A DNA stretch of 64,000 nt. It comes from Spirosoma lacussanchae (GTDB lineage Bacteria; Bacteroidota; Bacteroidia; Cytophagales; Spirosomataceae). This document shows positions 8,298-17,682 of this stretch, piece after piece. The DNA is taken from contig NZ_SWJG01000001.1 of the NCBI RefSeq assembly GCF_005870035.1, positions 1,661,639 through 1,725,638 on the forward strand, in the 5' to 3' direction. Position numbers and translations under genes: made by a program. The notes under the pieces are model-generated. The model saw nothing but the letters and a program-made list of their open reading frames with translations, had not been told where the DNA came from and searched no databases. Numbering within the stretch: the first letter of the stretch is position 1; every line of letters begins with the position of its first letter.

Positions 8298-8696
8298 ATG
8301 AACAAATTAATTGGCCTTGGGCGGTGGCTATTTGTGCTGCCGTTTAGTATGTACGTTCTGCTTCATTTTGGGAAAGCGGATGTTGGTGCGTCTTTCGTTC
8401 CGGCTTGGCTGCCGTTTCCGATTCTCTGGAATTATGCCACCGGAGTTTGTGTCTTGCTGTTCATCATCAGTTGCGTATGGGGTCGCTATGATAAACTTGC
8501 CTCACTGCTGATGGCGCTGTACGTGTTCCTGATGATTGTTCTGGTCCATGTTCCACGAGCTGCCACCAGCGAAAACGACCTGCTTAACGTGTTTCGCAAC
8601 ACCATCGTCGTGGGTGGATTACTGATGTACGCGGGGGCTTATGCCAAAGACAGGCGACTCGCATTCAGCAGAGAGAAAGCGGCTGCCATTCTGTAA
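8298..8696 (+). CDS. DoxX-like small membrane protein
   Basis: 132 residues with four hydrophobic segments (about 7-22, 40-60, 68-86 and 103-118), the layout of DoxX/DoxD-like four-helix membrane proteins. The start MNKLIGLGRWLFVLPF and the position of HF in the first helix fit that group. The FNR-type promoter 220 bases upstream leaves a long leader in which no convincing gene is seen. Control by the upstream Crp/Fnr regulator is inferred from position. DoxX-like proteins are linked to redox balance in some bacteria, but no reaction can be claimed here. Confidence 0.7.
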   Translation: MNKLIGLGRWLFVLPFSMYVLLHFGKADVGASFVPAWLPFPILWNYATGVCVLLFIISCVWGRYDKLASLLMALYVFLMIVLVHVPRAATSENDLLNVFRNTIVVGGLLMYAGAYAKDRRLAFSREKAAAIL

Positions 8697-8930
8697 CGGG
8701 CCTGACCGTTACTGAATGGTTTATATACGCTGAATCCGCAGGAGCGGCACCGGCTAGCAGCACAAACAGGATACATGGGGTATTGACGTAAACAAGCCAG
8801 GGGTAATCGAAACAGAATCAACAAATAGGTTTAGCGGATAAGGGTTGTAATTCGATGGTCGAATGGTGAAGTTTGCGCCCGTTCTTCCTTTTGTAGTTCT
8901 GTGCAACCTGTTTAACCGTACAAACGTAAC

Positions 8931-10556
8931 ATGGCATCCTCTTCCTTGCGTACCCTGTTTCCCGCCGATTCCTCACAAATTCCGGCCGACTTCCACATTG
9001 AACCCATCCACCAGCGCGAGTACCTGCTGAACGGAGAAATGCGACCCTGGACGGGCAACGTGTCAGAAGTATATTCGCCGGTTTGTATTCCCGACGAAAA
9101 CGGTACGCTGCAACGTCAGCTCGTAGGCAGCTTTCCCGTGGCTGGCCCCAAAGAAGCCCTGGAAGCGCTGGAGGCCGCGGTAGCTGCCTACGATAACGGC
9201 CGGGGTGAGTGGCCGCAGATGGCAGTAGCCCAGCGCATTGCCTGTATGGAAACCTTTATCGGGAAAATGCTGGAGCAGCGCAGCCTCGTGATCAACCTGA
9301 TTATGTGGGAGATCGGTAAAAACCTGGCCGACGCTACCAAAGAATTCGACCGGACGGTGAAGTACATCTACGACACCATCGACACGCTGAAAAATATGGA
9401 CCGCAACTCATCGCGATTCCGTATCGAAGAAGGCATTATCGGGCAGATCCGGCGGTCGCCCCTCGGGGTTGTGCTGGCTATGGGCCCGTTCAACTATCCG
9501 CTGAACGAGACCTACACCACGCTTATTCCGGCTATTCTGATGGGCAATACGATCCTGTTCAAAACGCCGAAACATGGCTCGTTGCTGCACTACCCGCTGC
9601 TGGAGGCCTTCCGGACTAGTTTCCCGAAAGGAGTCGTTAACTCCCTCTACGGACGTGGAGCCGATGTGGTACCGCCCGTTATGCAGTCGGGGAAGGTGAA
9701 CGTGCTCACGTTGATCGGTTCCAGCCGCGTTGCCGACGAATTGCAGCGGCAGCACCCCAAGCTGAACCGACTTCGGTCAATCATGAGTCTGGATGCCAAA
9801 AATGCCGCTATTATTCTGCCCGATGCCGATCTCGACGTGGCCGTGAAAGAATGTCTGCTTGGTACCCTGTCTTTTAACGGGCAGCGCTGTACGGCTATCA
9901 AGATCATCTGGGCGCATCGGTCGGTTGCCGACGAATTTCTGAAACGGTTCAACCCGGAAGTGAGTAAGCTCCAGCCCGGTATGCCCTGGGCCAGCGGGGT
10001 GCAGATTACGCCCCTGCCCGAGCCTAACAAAACCCGCTACCTGGCCGATATCATAGCCGATGCCGAAGCGGGTGGAGCTTCGATTGTCAACGAAGGAGGA
10101 GGAGAAACCGAAGCGTCGCTGTTTCGGCCGGCGGTAGTCTATCCCGTTCGTGAAGGTATGCGCCTGTACCGCGAGGAGCAGTTTGGGCCCGTTATTCCGG
10201 TCGTTGTCTACGACGATGAGGAAGAGTTTATCCAGTATCTGATCACGGACGATCACGGTATGCAGGCCAGTATTTTCGGGACCGACCCCGAAGCCATTGC
10301 CCGCCTGATCGACCCGCTGGTTAATCTGGTGAGCCGTGTCAACATAAACGCCCAGTGCCAGCGGGGACCCGACACCTTCCCGTTCACCGGGCGGAAAGAT
10401 TCGGCCGAGGGAACCCTGTCCGTTGAGGATGCCCTGCGTTCGTTCTCGATCCGGTCGGCTGTGGCAACCAAAGATACGGGCTCTAACAAGCATATCCTGA
10501 ATGAAATAGTAGGTGGACACAAGTCCGAGTTTCTCAGTACCAACTTTATATTCTGA
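8931..10556 (+). CDS. gapN: NADP-dependent non-phosphorylating glyceraldehyde-3-phosphate dehydrogenase (aldehyde dehydrogenase family)
   Basis: A 541-residue aldehyde dehydrogenase of the GapN group, which oxidises glyceraldehyde 3-phosphate to 3-phosphoglycerate and yields NADPH in the cytosol. Seen: cofactor-binding segment VVLAMGPFNYPLNETY, catalytic Cys320 in FNGQRCTAIK, and the GapN-type C-terminal part NINAQCQRGPDTFPFTGRKD, used by the family to bind the phosphate of the substrate. The general-base segment ELGGK of typical aldehyde dehydrogenases reads SLDAK here (Ser286 in place of Glu), so the usual glutamate is missing. Single gene, not obviously in an operon; it ends 62 bases before an ABC ATPase gene. 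Confidence 0.88.
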   Translation: MASSSLRTLFPADSSQIPADFHIEPIHQREYLLNGEMRPWTGNVSEVYSPVCIPDENGTLQRQLVGSFPVAGPKEALEALEAAVAAYDNGRGEWPQMAVAQRIACMETFIGKMLEQRSLVINLIMWEIGKNLADATKEFDRTVKYIYDTIDTLKNMDRNSSRFRIEEGIIGQIRRSPLGVVLAMGPFNYPLNETYTTLIPAILMGNTILFKTPKHGSLLHYPLLEAFRTSFPKGVVNSLYGRGADVVPPVMQSGKVNVLTLIGSSRVADELQRQHPKLNRLRSIMSLDAKNAAIILPDADLDVAVKECLLGTLSFNGQRCTAIKIIWAHRSVADEFLKRFNPEVSKLQPGMPWASGVQITPLPEPNKTRYLADIIADAEAGGASIVNEGGGETEASLFRPAVVYPVREGMRLYREEQFGPVIPVVVYDDEEEFIQYLITDDHGMQASIFGTDPEAIARLIDPLVNLVSRVNINAQCQRGPDTFPFTGRKDSAEGTLSVEDALRSFSIRSAVATKDTGSNKHILNEIVGGHKSEFLSTNFIF

Positions 10557-10618
10557 TCCGAACGGATTGGTTTTCTGAACCGGAAAGACCGAATGTCAGG
10601 TCTTTCCGGTCACTACAA

Positions 10619-11629
10619 ATGCTCACAGCTACCCATCTTACCAAAGTATTTGCCGGCGATGTCAGGGCCGTTCGGGACGTGTCGTTCACCCTCGATCCGG
10701 GTCGGATTATGGCGCTGGTGGGCGAGAGCGGATCGGGAAAAAGCACGCTACTGGCCCTGTTGGCGGGGCAAGCCGATGCCGACACCGGCGACATAACCCT
10801 TGACGGCGTGCGGGTGCCGGGTCCGTCGGAGGTACTGGTGGCGGGGCATCCGCAGATTCGGCTCGTGCCGCAGGAGTACCAGCTCATGCCGAACATATCG
10901 GTGCGCGAAAATGTAGCCTATGCGCTGCGCTACTTCGAAAAAGAATACCGCGATTTCCGGGTCAATGAGCTGTTACGACTTTGCCGGCTGACCGACGTGC
11001 AGGGGCGGCTGCCCCGTCAGGTATCGGGTGGTGAAAAGCAGCGAACGGCAATCGCAAGGGCCGTGGCCAGTAAACCTGACGATGGCCAGTCGACAGTACT
11101 CCTGCTCGATGAGCCGTTCAGTCACCTCGATTTACCGAACCGACTCATTGTCCGCGATCTACTGTTCAATCTGGTTCAGCACGACAAAATGGCCTGTCTG
11201 CTGGTGACCCACGATGCTACGGACGCCCTGTCTATAGCTGATAGTCTGGGAGTACTTCGGCAGGGAAAACTCATCCAGCTGGATACGCCTGCCAATGTAT
11301 ACCGGTACCCCACCACGGCTTATGCCGCCCGAATGACGGGGGCAGCTACTATTCTGAAGGCTAAACACCTGCCCGTTCTCAACCTGCCCGGGGGCGATAA
11401 TCCGGAAGCGCTGGTTTGCCTGCGGCCCGAGCAAATCAAACTCAGCGAGGCTGGCGTGAACGGTACCGTTCGGGCGGTTTTTTTTCGGGGGAGCTATTCT
11501 GAAGTGGATGTTGAGGTGTCGCGATACGTCTGTCTGCGGCTCCTTACTACTCGTACGGATCTGCGGGCGGGGCAGTCGGTGCGTGTCGACGTGGCCGCTG
11601 AATCGCTTTGGTGGCTGAAAGGCGGGTAG
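10619..11629 (+). CDS. ABC transporter ATP-binding protein with TOBE-like C-terminal domain
   Basis: 336 residues. Walker A GESGSGKST (about 36-44), Q loop VPQEYQLMP, signature VSGGEKQRTAIARA (about 138-151), Walker B VLLLDEPFSHLD and switch His in LLVTHD. The remainder (about 235-336) forms a regulatory TOBE-like domain (ALVCLRPEQIKL, VDVAAESLWWL), as in ATPases of the polyamine, sulfate and ferric-iron importer class. No permease or binding protein is adjacent, so it is an orphan and its substrate is not inferable. Confidence 0.88.
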   Translation: MLTATHLTKVFAGDVRAVRDVSFTLDPGRIMALVGESGSGKSTLLALLAGQADADTGDITLDGVRVPGPSEVLVAGHPQIRLVPQEYQLMPNISVRENVAYALRYFEKEYRDFRVNELLRLCRLTDVQGRLPRQVSGGEKQRTAIARAVASKPDDGQSTVLLLDEPFSHLDLPNRLIVRDLLFNLVQHDKMACLLVTHDATDALSIADSLGVLRQGKLIQLDTPANVYRYPTTAYAARMTGAATILKAKHLPVLNLPGGDNPEALVCLRPEQIKLSEAGVNGTVRAVFFRGSYSEVDVEVSRYVCLRLLTTRTDLRAGQSVRVDVAAESLWWLKGG

Positions 11630-11696
11630 TTTAGTTTGTATAGAAACGGCCCCCGTGCAGGAAGGCCGATATCGAAACTACAAACCGCTCAACGAT

Positions 11697-11864
11697 ATGG
11701 AGTCGCCAACCGAAGAAAAGTACCACCAAAACCGCGAACAGGAGGGAGAGCCGCGTCTGGTCAGTGTAGAAACGGAAAATGTCGATGCGTCGGGCGTCGA
11801 TGATAATTCGACAGGTATGCACGACGACGATTACCTGGGAAAGTCGAATAAAGAAGACAACTAA
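11697..11864 (+). CDS. small acidic protein of unknown function
   Basis: A possible 55-residue protein from the ATG at 11697 (a GTG at 11655 would give 69 residues). It is rich in Glu, Asp, Asn and Lys with no hydrophobic segment (MESPTEEKYHQNREQEGEP at the start, LGKSNKEDN at the end), suggesting a disordered soluble peptide. It lies between the ABC ATPase and a strong hairpin and is followed by no other gene in its direction. Small charged proteins of this kind are frequent in Cytophagales, but I recognise no family; chance open frame remains possible. Confidence 0.4.
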   Translation: MESPTEEKYHQNREQEGEPRLVSVETENVDASGVDDNSTGMHDDDYLGKSNKEDN

Positions 11865-11884
11865 GCCTAAAGGCTGGTAAACAG

Positions 11885-11928
11885 CGAAGGGGTAGCAGGG
11901 GATCGATAATCCTCCTGCTACCCCTTCG
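11885..11928. terminator. bidirectional terminator hairpin
   Basis: A perfect 15-base stem CGAAGGGGTAGCAGG / CCTGCTACCCCTTCG with a 14-base loop between convergent genes. There is no long T run on either side, so efficiency is uncertain. Confidence 0.6.
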
Positions 11929-11947
11929 GTATTGGATGGGGCCTTCG

Positions 11948-12910
11948 TTAAAGCATTCGCTTGATCAGCTGCTCGACGGAGATATTTTCGGCTTCGGCTT
12001 TGAAGTTACGAACCACGCGATGGCGCAGAATGGGCAGTGCTACGGCCCGTACGTCTTCAATATCGGGCGAGTATTTGCCGGTTAACAGGGCATTGCATTT
12101 GGCGGCCAGAATCAGCGCCTGCGACGCCCGTGGGCCTGCTCCCCATTCGAGGTACTGGTTGGCATCCTGCGCAGCCAGCTCGGTATTGGGCCGCGTCTTG
12201 TGTACCAGCTTTACAGCGTACTCTATGACGTTATCAACCACCGGCACGCGACGAACCAGGTGTTGAAACTCACGAATTTCCTCGCCAGTGATGACCCGGT
12301 TTACCTCCTGCCGTTTGTCAGACGTGGTATTTTTCACGATATCCAGCTCTGACTGGTACGATGGGTAATCCAGATAAATGTTGAACATGAAGCGGTCCAG
12401 CTGGGCTTCGGGCAGCGGATAGGTACCTTCCTGTTCGATGGGGTTCTGCGTAGCCAGTACGAAGAAAGGGCGGCCCAGATTGTATTTCTGACCAGCAATG
12501 GTGACGGCATATTCCTGCATGGCTTCCAGCAGGGCCGACTGGGTCTTGGGGGGCGTCCGGTTTATTTCGTCAGCCAGGATGATGTTGGCAAAAACGGGGC
12601 CTTTAATGAATTTGAAGTTGCGGTCCTGATCCAGGGTTTCGGAGCCCAGAATGTCGGACGGCATCAGGTCAGGCGTGAACTGGATGCGGTTAAAATCCAG
12701 ATCGAGCGCGCTGGCGATGGTCTGAATAAGCAGTGTCTTGGCCAGACCCGGCACACCTACCAGCAGGCAGTGGCCCTGACAGAATATAGCCGTCAACAAC
12801 AACCGGACGGTGTCGTCCTGGCCGATCACTACCTTCGAAATTTCGGTTTTTAACTTCTGATACGATTGAGTCAGAGCTTCGGCAGCCGCCACGTCAGATG
12901 AGTAAGGCAC
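11948..12910 (-). CDS. MoxR family AAA+ ATPase
   Basis: A 320-residue AAA+ protein of the MoxR group, cytosolic chaperone-like ATPases often acting with von Willebrand-domain partners to mature envelope enzymes. Seen: Walker A-type VGVPGLAKTLL (about 57-67), Walker B ILADEINRTPPKTQSALLEAM, sensor 1 VLATQNPIEQEGTYPLPEAQ and arginine-containing LDRFMF, then a C-terminal lid. The usual GKT of Walker A reads AKT, as is common in MoxR proteins. It lies downstream of two envelope peptidyl-prolyl isomerase genes on the same strand (82-base gap), which may form a transcription unit. No DUF58 or VWA partner is adjacent. Confidence 0.92.
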   Translation of the reverse strand: MPYSSDVAAAEALTQSYQKLKTEISKVVIGQDDTVRLLLTAIFCQGHCLLVGVPGLAKTLLIQTIASALDLDFNRIQFTPDLMPSDILGSETLDQDRNFKFIKGPVFANIILADEINRTPPKTQSALLEAMQEYAVTIAGQKYNLGRPFFVLATQNPIEQEGTYPLPEAQLDRFMFNIYLDYPSYQSELDIVKNTTSDKRQEVNRVITGEEIREFQHLVRRVPVVDNVIEYAVKLVHKTRPNTELAAQDANQYLEWGAGPRASQALILAAKCNALLTGKYSPDIEDVRAVALPILRHRVVRNFKAEAENISVEQLIKRML

Positions 12911-12992
12911 AATGAAAAAGTTATGAGTGATGAGTTAAGAAGAGTTACTGGCAAACGAAAGCCGCGCATCGTTTAACACCAACTCCCCGTCG

Positions 12993-14372
12993 CTAATTTC
13001 CGCCACCGCCTAGCTGAGCTGCGCTGTTTTGGGTTGTTCCAAAAATACGACAGCCCTGAAATTCGGGATCGACTGTAATATACACATCACTGACCGACTT
13101 ACGGAACCAATCATCGATGGCCCGGTTCTTTTTGTTGGTCAGCACAATGTTTTGCAGCTTCTCGAAGTCAATCTTGAAATCGGCCGTATGGGGGGCTACT
13201 TTACTTTTGAAGTACAACAATCGTACCGCGCTCTTCCCATCTTCGGTCCGGTAAGGCAACGGTTTCGATACACTGCCTACCTGCATGGTATCGAGCATCT
13301 GGAACAGGGCGTATTCCATAGACCCATCCATAGCCAGACGGCTGCTGCCCGACTGCGGATCGCGAAGTAAGCCACCGGCGTCGGCCGTGGTTTTGTCTTC
13401 TGAGTAATCGTGAGCGGCCTTATCGAACTTCAGCGAGTCGGCTGCGATCAGCGTACGCAGGCTGTCGAGGTATTGGGTTGGGCCCGTCAGGTCCAGGCGG
13501 TTGTAATCGGGGCGTAGCAGGATGTGGCGGGCGTGGTACTCGGCCCCGCGGGTTTCCAGCAGCTGAATCAGGTGAAGACCGAAATCCGACTCCACTACGT
13601 CTGACATTTCGTTCGGCTTGAGCTTCAGCGCGGCTCCTTCAAAAGGCGCTACCATCGCGCCCCGTTTGGCAAACCCAAGGTCGCCCCCGTTCTGGGCCGA
13701 TCCTACATCTTCGGAGTTCTCTTTGGCCAGCTTGGCGAAATCTTCGCCGTCCTGAACCCGCTTTTTAAAGTCGAGCAGCCGCTGCCGGAGGGCCTCTTTC
13801 TGCTCTTTGGTTGGCTTGGCGAACCGAACAATCTGGCCTACTTCAACGTCGGCAGGCATGTAGGGCAGACTATCTTTCGGGATCGACTCGAAGAACCGCC
13901 GTACATCGCGCGGGGTAACCTTCACGTCGGTGGTGATCTTCTGCTGCATTTTTTGCACGATCTTCTGATCCTTCACTTGCTGGCGCAGCTCGCTCTTCAG
14001 CATCTCGAGGCTCTTGCCGTAGGCTTCCACGATATTTTTTTCGGAGCCGAACTGCCCAACCATGTACTGCATACGGGTGTCCAGCTCGCTGTCGACCAGT
14101 TTTTCTTCGACTACTACGGAGTCGATTTCGGCTTTGGCCAGCATCATTTTATTGATGACCAGGCTTTCAAGCAGCTGACATTTCTGCGGAGGGGTCTGGT
14201 TCTGACCTACGTACGATTGGTAAGCCTCTTCCAGATCAGAACGGAGAACGTAATAATTGTCGACCTTGGCAATGATTTTATTGAGGCTTACGCCCTGGCC
14301 CTGGCCAAAGACCGGTGCGGTCAGCAACCAGCCCATCAGGATAAACAGAGCACTACAGCTTACTTTTTTCAT
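12993..14372 (-). CDS. SurA-like periplasmic peptidyl-prolyl isomerase
   Basis: 459 residues with a signal peptide (MKKVSCSALFILMGWLLTAPVFG). An N-terminal SurA-type chaperone part (about 30-170: LNKIIAKVDNYYVLRSDLEE) is followed by two PpiC rotamase repeats (about 175-275 and 280-385); the first has ENSEDVGSAQNGGDLGF and the second YHARHILLRPD with DAGGLL. Expected role: escorting unfolded outer membrane proteins through the periplasm. A larger rotamase gene lies upstream on the same strand and MoxR downstream, so all may be cotranscribed. Confidence 0.92.
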   Translation of the reverse strand: MKKVSCSALFILMGWLLTAPVFGQGQGVSLNKIIAKVDNYYVLRSDLEEAYQSYVGQNQTPPQKCQLLESLVINKMMLAKAEIDSVVVEEKLVDSELDTRMQYMVGQFGSEKNIVEAYGKSLEMLKSELRQQVKDQKIVQKMQQKITTDVKVTPRDVRRFFESIPKDSLPYMPADVEVGQIVRFAKPTKEQKEALRQRLLDFKKRVQDGEDFAKLAKENSEDVGSAQNGGDLGFAKRGAMVAPFEGAALKLKPNEMSDVVESDFGLHLIQLLETRGAEYHARHILLRPDYNRLDLTGPTQYLDSLRTLIAADSLKFDKAAHDYSEDKTTADAGGLLRDPQSGSSRLAMDGSMEYALFQMLDTMQVGSVSKPLPYRTEDGKSAVRLLYFKSKVAPHTADFKIDFEKLQNIVLTNKKNRAIDDWFRKSVSDVYITVDPEFQGCRIFGTTQNSAAQLGGGGN

Positions 14373-14491
14373 GTTTTAAAGATACAGACAGAACCAGTGA
14401 GGTTCTGCGTTTTAAGAAAATTTAAGGCCCCTGCATGAGGCATAATCCGACCAACTGGTTACCAGCTTCCGCAACCGGCTTCCCGGCGCGC

Positions 14492-16831
14492 TTATTTCAC
14501 CAGTTTCCGCACTTCTTCTTCGTTTACGTTGACCGGATACTGCTGGCGCAACTGAGCGAGCCACTGTTGCTCCAGCTGGGTCTGGTAATCGTTGATGACG
14601 GCCCCCCGCGCTTCGGCAAACGTTTTAGGACGGGGCGGTTCAACCCGACTGATCGTAACGGCCACGGCTTTTTCCGAGGGGTGTAAAACGGTGGTTCCGG
14701 CTTTCCAGGGGTTGACGCTGTCCAGATAGGTGTTCGCGCCTTTGGCGAAGACACCTTCTACGACCTCTACCGGGGCACCGGCGCTGCTGAGCACATTAGC
14801 AACATCGGCTTTTGCGTTCGAGAAGTACTGAAACGATACCTTACGCTGAGCCGCCGGATCTGACAGGCCGGGGCGTTGTTCGCCCTGGTAGTCTTTCTCC
14901 ATGATCCGGTTCAGCGGTACGCCGTTCTGCTGCAGGTAACTGACAACCGCCCGAACACGGCCGGCCGATACCGAATCCCGCTCGGCCGGATCGTGCGATC
15001 CGGCTACTTCGACGAGGTAGTCTGGATTGCGGGTCATTACAACCAGCACATCGAAGAGCCGCTCGCGCAGGTCAGCATTTAGTGCTGTCTGGTTGCGGCC
15101 GTAGGAAAGGTCGGGGGTAGCGCGTTTCAGCTGATAGGGCGCGTTACGGGACAGCAGGGTCTGGGCCTGTTTCAGCAGGTCGTCGGTGGGGGCAATGATA
15201 ACCGTAGCGGCCGCGCGTTCGGGAAACTGGTAGCGAGCTTTATGCTGCTCGTAATAGCGTTGCTGACCGGTTGAGTCGGTCATGGACCGTTCCCAGACGT
15301 GCTGCTCCATGACCTGTGAGAGCAGGACCCCATCGCGTATTTCGCTCATCAGCGACCGGAACTCCGGCGACTTTTTGTCCAGGTTCCCTTCTTCGGTAGC
15401 GATGAGCTGATCGCCGATGAACCGGTCGAGCAACCGGCGCATCACAACCTGGGGCGATCCGGTAATGGGCGTACTGACTGGAGTTATGGCGGCCATGGCC
15501 GGGTTGCGGGCCGGTTGCTGCCGCTGCCGGACATACTCGTAGAACGTATCGACCGTGTAGGGGGTGTCGGCAATATTGACGATAGGCTTGTTCCGTAGGG
15601 CTTCGTCGAGCGGAGTCGTGTAACGCCATTGACCGCGCAGCAGGCTGCTATCGGCTTTGGCGAATGCCAGATTCAGGACGTCTTTATTTTCATTGACCGA
15701 ATACTGTTTGCGAAGCTGTTGGATCGTAGCCTGCCGCAGCACGTCGGCCCGGGTGTCGGTCATGACGCGCTGCCGGAGCGTAGGGGCCAGGGTTTCGTAA
15801 GGCTCCAGACCTTTTCGTTCGATTAGTTTGATGATGTGCCAGCCGTAATTAGTCCGGACTGGCTGCGAGAGCTGCCCGGGCTGCGTGAGCCCGAAGGCGG
15901 CATCTTCAAACGACAGCACCTGCCGACCTGTTTCGAACAACGGCAGTATGCCCCCGTTTCCTTTCGACGTCAGATCGTCCGACACCTCGCGGCATACGGT
16001 TTCGAACGGTTCGCCCTGCTGGAGCCGGGCATAGGCTGCATCGATTCGGTCCCTGGCGGCTTTCTGGCCCGACTCGTCGGCACTGGGGCTCAACCGAACC
16101 AGGATGTGCGCCACCCGGATTTTACCCCGGCTGGGCCGACGGTCGTTTACCCGAACCAGGTGGTAACCCGAGCGGGTCCGGACCGGGCCTGACACCTGTC
16201 CGGCGGCCGTGTTGTAGATGACTGTTTCGAGAGGATATACGACCGAGAAGGTTGTAAAATAGCCCAGCGAACCGCCATTGTCGGCGGTGGTGGCATCCTG
16301 CGAGTTTTCTCGCGCCAGCGCAGCGAAATCTTCACCCGCCTGCACCCGCTTTTGCAGGGCTACGGCTTTCTGGTAGGCGGCCAGGGTATCAGCAGGCGCT
16401 GCGTCTTCGGGGGCGGCAATCAGGATGTGAGACGCATTGACTTCTTCCCGCATCCGTTGGTAGGCTTCGGCTGCCAGCGACTCTACCAGCACTTTATCAA
16501 TCAGGTACGATTGCGCCAGCTGCTTGCGGTAGGTAGCCATTTCTTCCCGAAAGGCTTCGGTTGTGTCGCGACCTTCGGCTTCGGCCGCTACTACTTTCAG
16601 TTTTAGATTCGTGTACAGATCAAAATAGTCTTTCACGTCAGTCCGCTGGGCCGAGTCGGCCGATAACTGATTCTTGGTGAATGACTGAAAAAAATCATCG
16701 GTCGTAAAGGCTTTCGTTCCCAGGGTCAGAATAACCGGTTTGGGAGGAGCCGCCTGCTGAACAACCGGGGTTGTCGTTTTGCAGGCTGCCACGAAAAAGG
16801 CCAGTACAAGACCGCCGGTAAGGTGGCGCAT
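14492..16831 (-). CDS. periplasmic peptidyl-prolyl isomerase lipoprotein with an OmpA-like segment
   Basis: 779 residues from the ATG at 16831, chosen because it gives a proper lipoprotein signal MRHLTGGLVLAFFVAACKTT with the lipid-bearing Cys at 17. A longer frame from 16888 adds 19 residues without signal character. Two PpiC rotamase domains (about 135-235, VNASHILIAAPED and ADNGGSLGYF; and about 245-350, RVAHILVRLSP and GNGGILPLF) are followed by a helical part and then a segment resembling OmpA/MotB peptidoglycan-binding domains (NPDYLVEVAGSHDP, then RVRAVVSYLQQNGVPLNRI). The end (EQQWLAQLRQQYPVNVNEE) resembles the SurA/PpiD C terminus. This looks like a wall-anchored folding factor, but binding is inferred. 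Confidence 0.88.
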   Translation of the reverse strand: MRHLTGGLVLAFFVAACKTTTPVVQQAAPPKPVILTLGTKAFTTDDFFQSFTKNQLSADSAQRTDVKDYFDLYTNLKLKVVAAEAEGRDTTEAFREEMATYRKQLAQSYLIDKVLVESLAAEAYQRMREEVNASHILIAAPEDAAPADTLAAYQKAVALQKRVQAGEDFAALARENSQDATTADNGGSLGYFTTFSVVYPLETVIYNTAAGQVSGPVRTRSGYHLVRVNDRRPSRGKIRVAHILVRLSPSADESGQKAARDRIDAAYARLQQGEPFETVCREVSDDLTSKGNGGILPLFETGRQVLSFEDAAFGLTQPGQLSQPVRTNYGWHIIKLIERKGLEPYETLAPTLRQRVMTDTRADVLRQATIQQLRKQYSVNENKDVLNLAFAKADSSLLRGQWRYTTPLDEALRNKPIVNIADTPYTVDTFYEYVRQRQQPARNPAMAAITPVSTPITGSPQVVMRRLLDRFIGDQLIATEEGNLDKKSPEFRSLMSEIRDGVLLSQVMEQHVWERSMTDSTGQQRYYEQHKARYQFPERAAATVIIAPTDDLLKQAQTLLSRNAPYQLKRATPDLSYGRNQTALNADLRERLFDVLVVMTRNPDYLVEVAGSHDPAERDSVSAGRVRAVVSYLQQNGVPLNRIMEKDYQGEQRPGLSDPAAQRKVSFQYFSNAKADVANVLSSAGAPVEVVEGVFAKGANTYLDSVNPWKAGTTVLHPSEKAVAVTISRVEPPRPKTFAEARGAVINDYQTQLEQQWLAQLRQQYPVNVNEEEVRKLVK

Positions 16832-16918
16832 AGCGTCGGGATAATTGATTCGGGGGTACTTACTGAACAAGCGCGTGTTGGAAAACATTCGTCTGATAGA
16901 ACGATTTGAGCGGTAGGC

Positions 16919-17653
16919 TTATTGGCGGGCCGGTCTGATTTGTGCGGTCCGGAGCAGGATGTCGTACTCCAGCTGGTAGTCGAAAACGTCGCGGAGGTTC
17001 CGCCCTTTGAAGGTGGCCGGAATCCGAACAAACCGCTGTTTTTTGGCCCGTAGATCAGCTTCGCGCAGGTCAGCGCTGCTCTGACCCAGCAGGTCATCGT
17101 CGTCGAACTGATCGACTAGTTTAAGGCCTATGCCGGAAGCAGCCAGCCCGGCAGCTACGTATTTCAGAGGGGTCAGTACTTCCGTGGCCGTTAATAGAAA
17201 AGCAGCCGGACCCGCGACTACGTTATGGACCCGCCGAATCTGATCGAGAAACTGGTTCGCCCGGTTGTAGTCGTCTACTTCGATCAGCACCAGCGACGCA
17301 ACCAGTCGGCCGTTGCGGGGCAAAGCCAACCGGATGGGCTGGGCCGGTCCCTTGGCCGGTGCCCCGCTGCCCGTTGCGGCCAGATCGAGCCGTTGCCCGC
17401 GCCGGACCGTTTCTACGCCCCAGCCCCCGTTGACAACGCCCACGGGTTTGCCCTCCGCATCGTAACTGGCAAGTGAGTAGGCCAGCATCAATTCATCGCG
17501 CTGGCTCAGGGTTTCTTCGAGATTGTTGGCGTGTAACGAATGCGGCTGCAGCTCAGCCATCAACGGCTTTTGCGGAGCGCATGACAGCAGCACAACGGAA
17601 AGCGCAAGCGGGCCGGAAAGCCAGGTAACGAACGAACGGCGGATAGATAGCAT
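16919..17653 (-). CDS. lipoprotein of unknown function
   Basis: 244 residues from the ATG at 17653; the open frame extends to 17782 but that would overlap the agmatine deiminase gene. The start MLSIRRSFVTWLSGPLALSVVLLSC is a lipoprotein signal with the lipidated Cys near 25. A mixed alpha/beta body follows with a long helix (DDYNRANQFLDQIRRVHNVV) and a short hydrophobic stretch (YVAAGLAASGIGLKLV). I recognise no family. It lies between agmatine deiminase and the large rotamase lipoprotein on the same strand and may be envelope-located with the latter. Confidence 0.65.
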   Translation of the reverse strand: MLSIRRSFVTWLSGPLALSVVLLSCAPQKPLMAELQPHSLHANNLEETLSQRDELMLAYSLASYDAEGKPVGVVNGGWGVETVRRGQRLDLAATGSGAPAKGPAQPIRLALPRNGRLVASLVLIEVDDYNRANQFLDQIRRVHNVVAGPAAFLLTATEVLTPLKYVAAGLAASGIGLKLVDQFDDDDLLGQSSADLREADLRAKKQRFVRIPATFKGRNLRDVFDYQLEYDILLRTAQIRPARQ

Positions 17654-17682
17654 AACCTGTAAACCAAAAGGGTAAATCGACA

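Noticed and set aside
8105-8347. An 80-residue frame in the leader of the DoxX-like gene
   Set aside because: It overlaps the DoxX-like start, has no family resemblance and unusual Arg/Thr-rich composition; a second frame from 8041 is equally unsupported.
15240-15629. A 129-residue frame inside the large rotamase gene
   Set aside because: Same-strand shifted frame of a well-supported gene, rich in Arg/His/Pro as expected for a shadow of GC-rich coding sequence.
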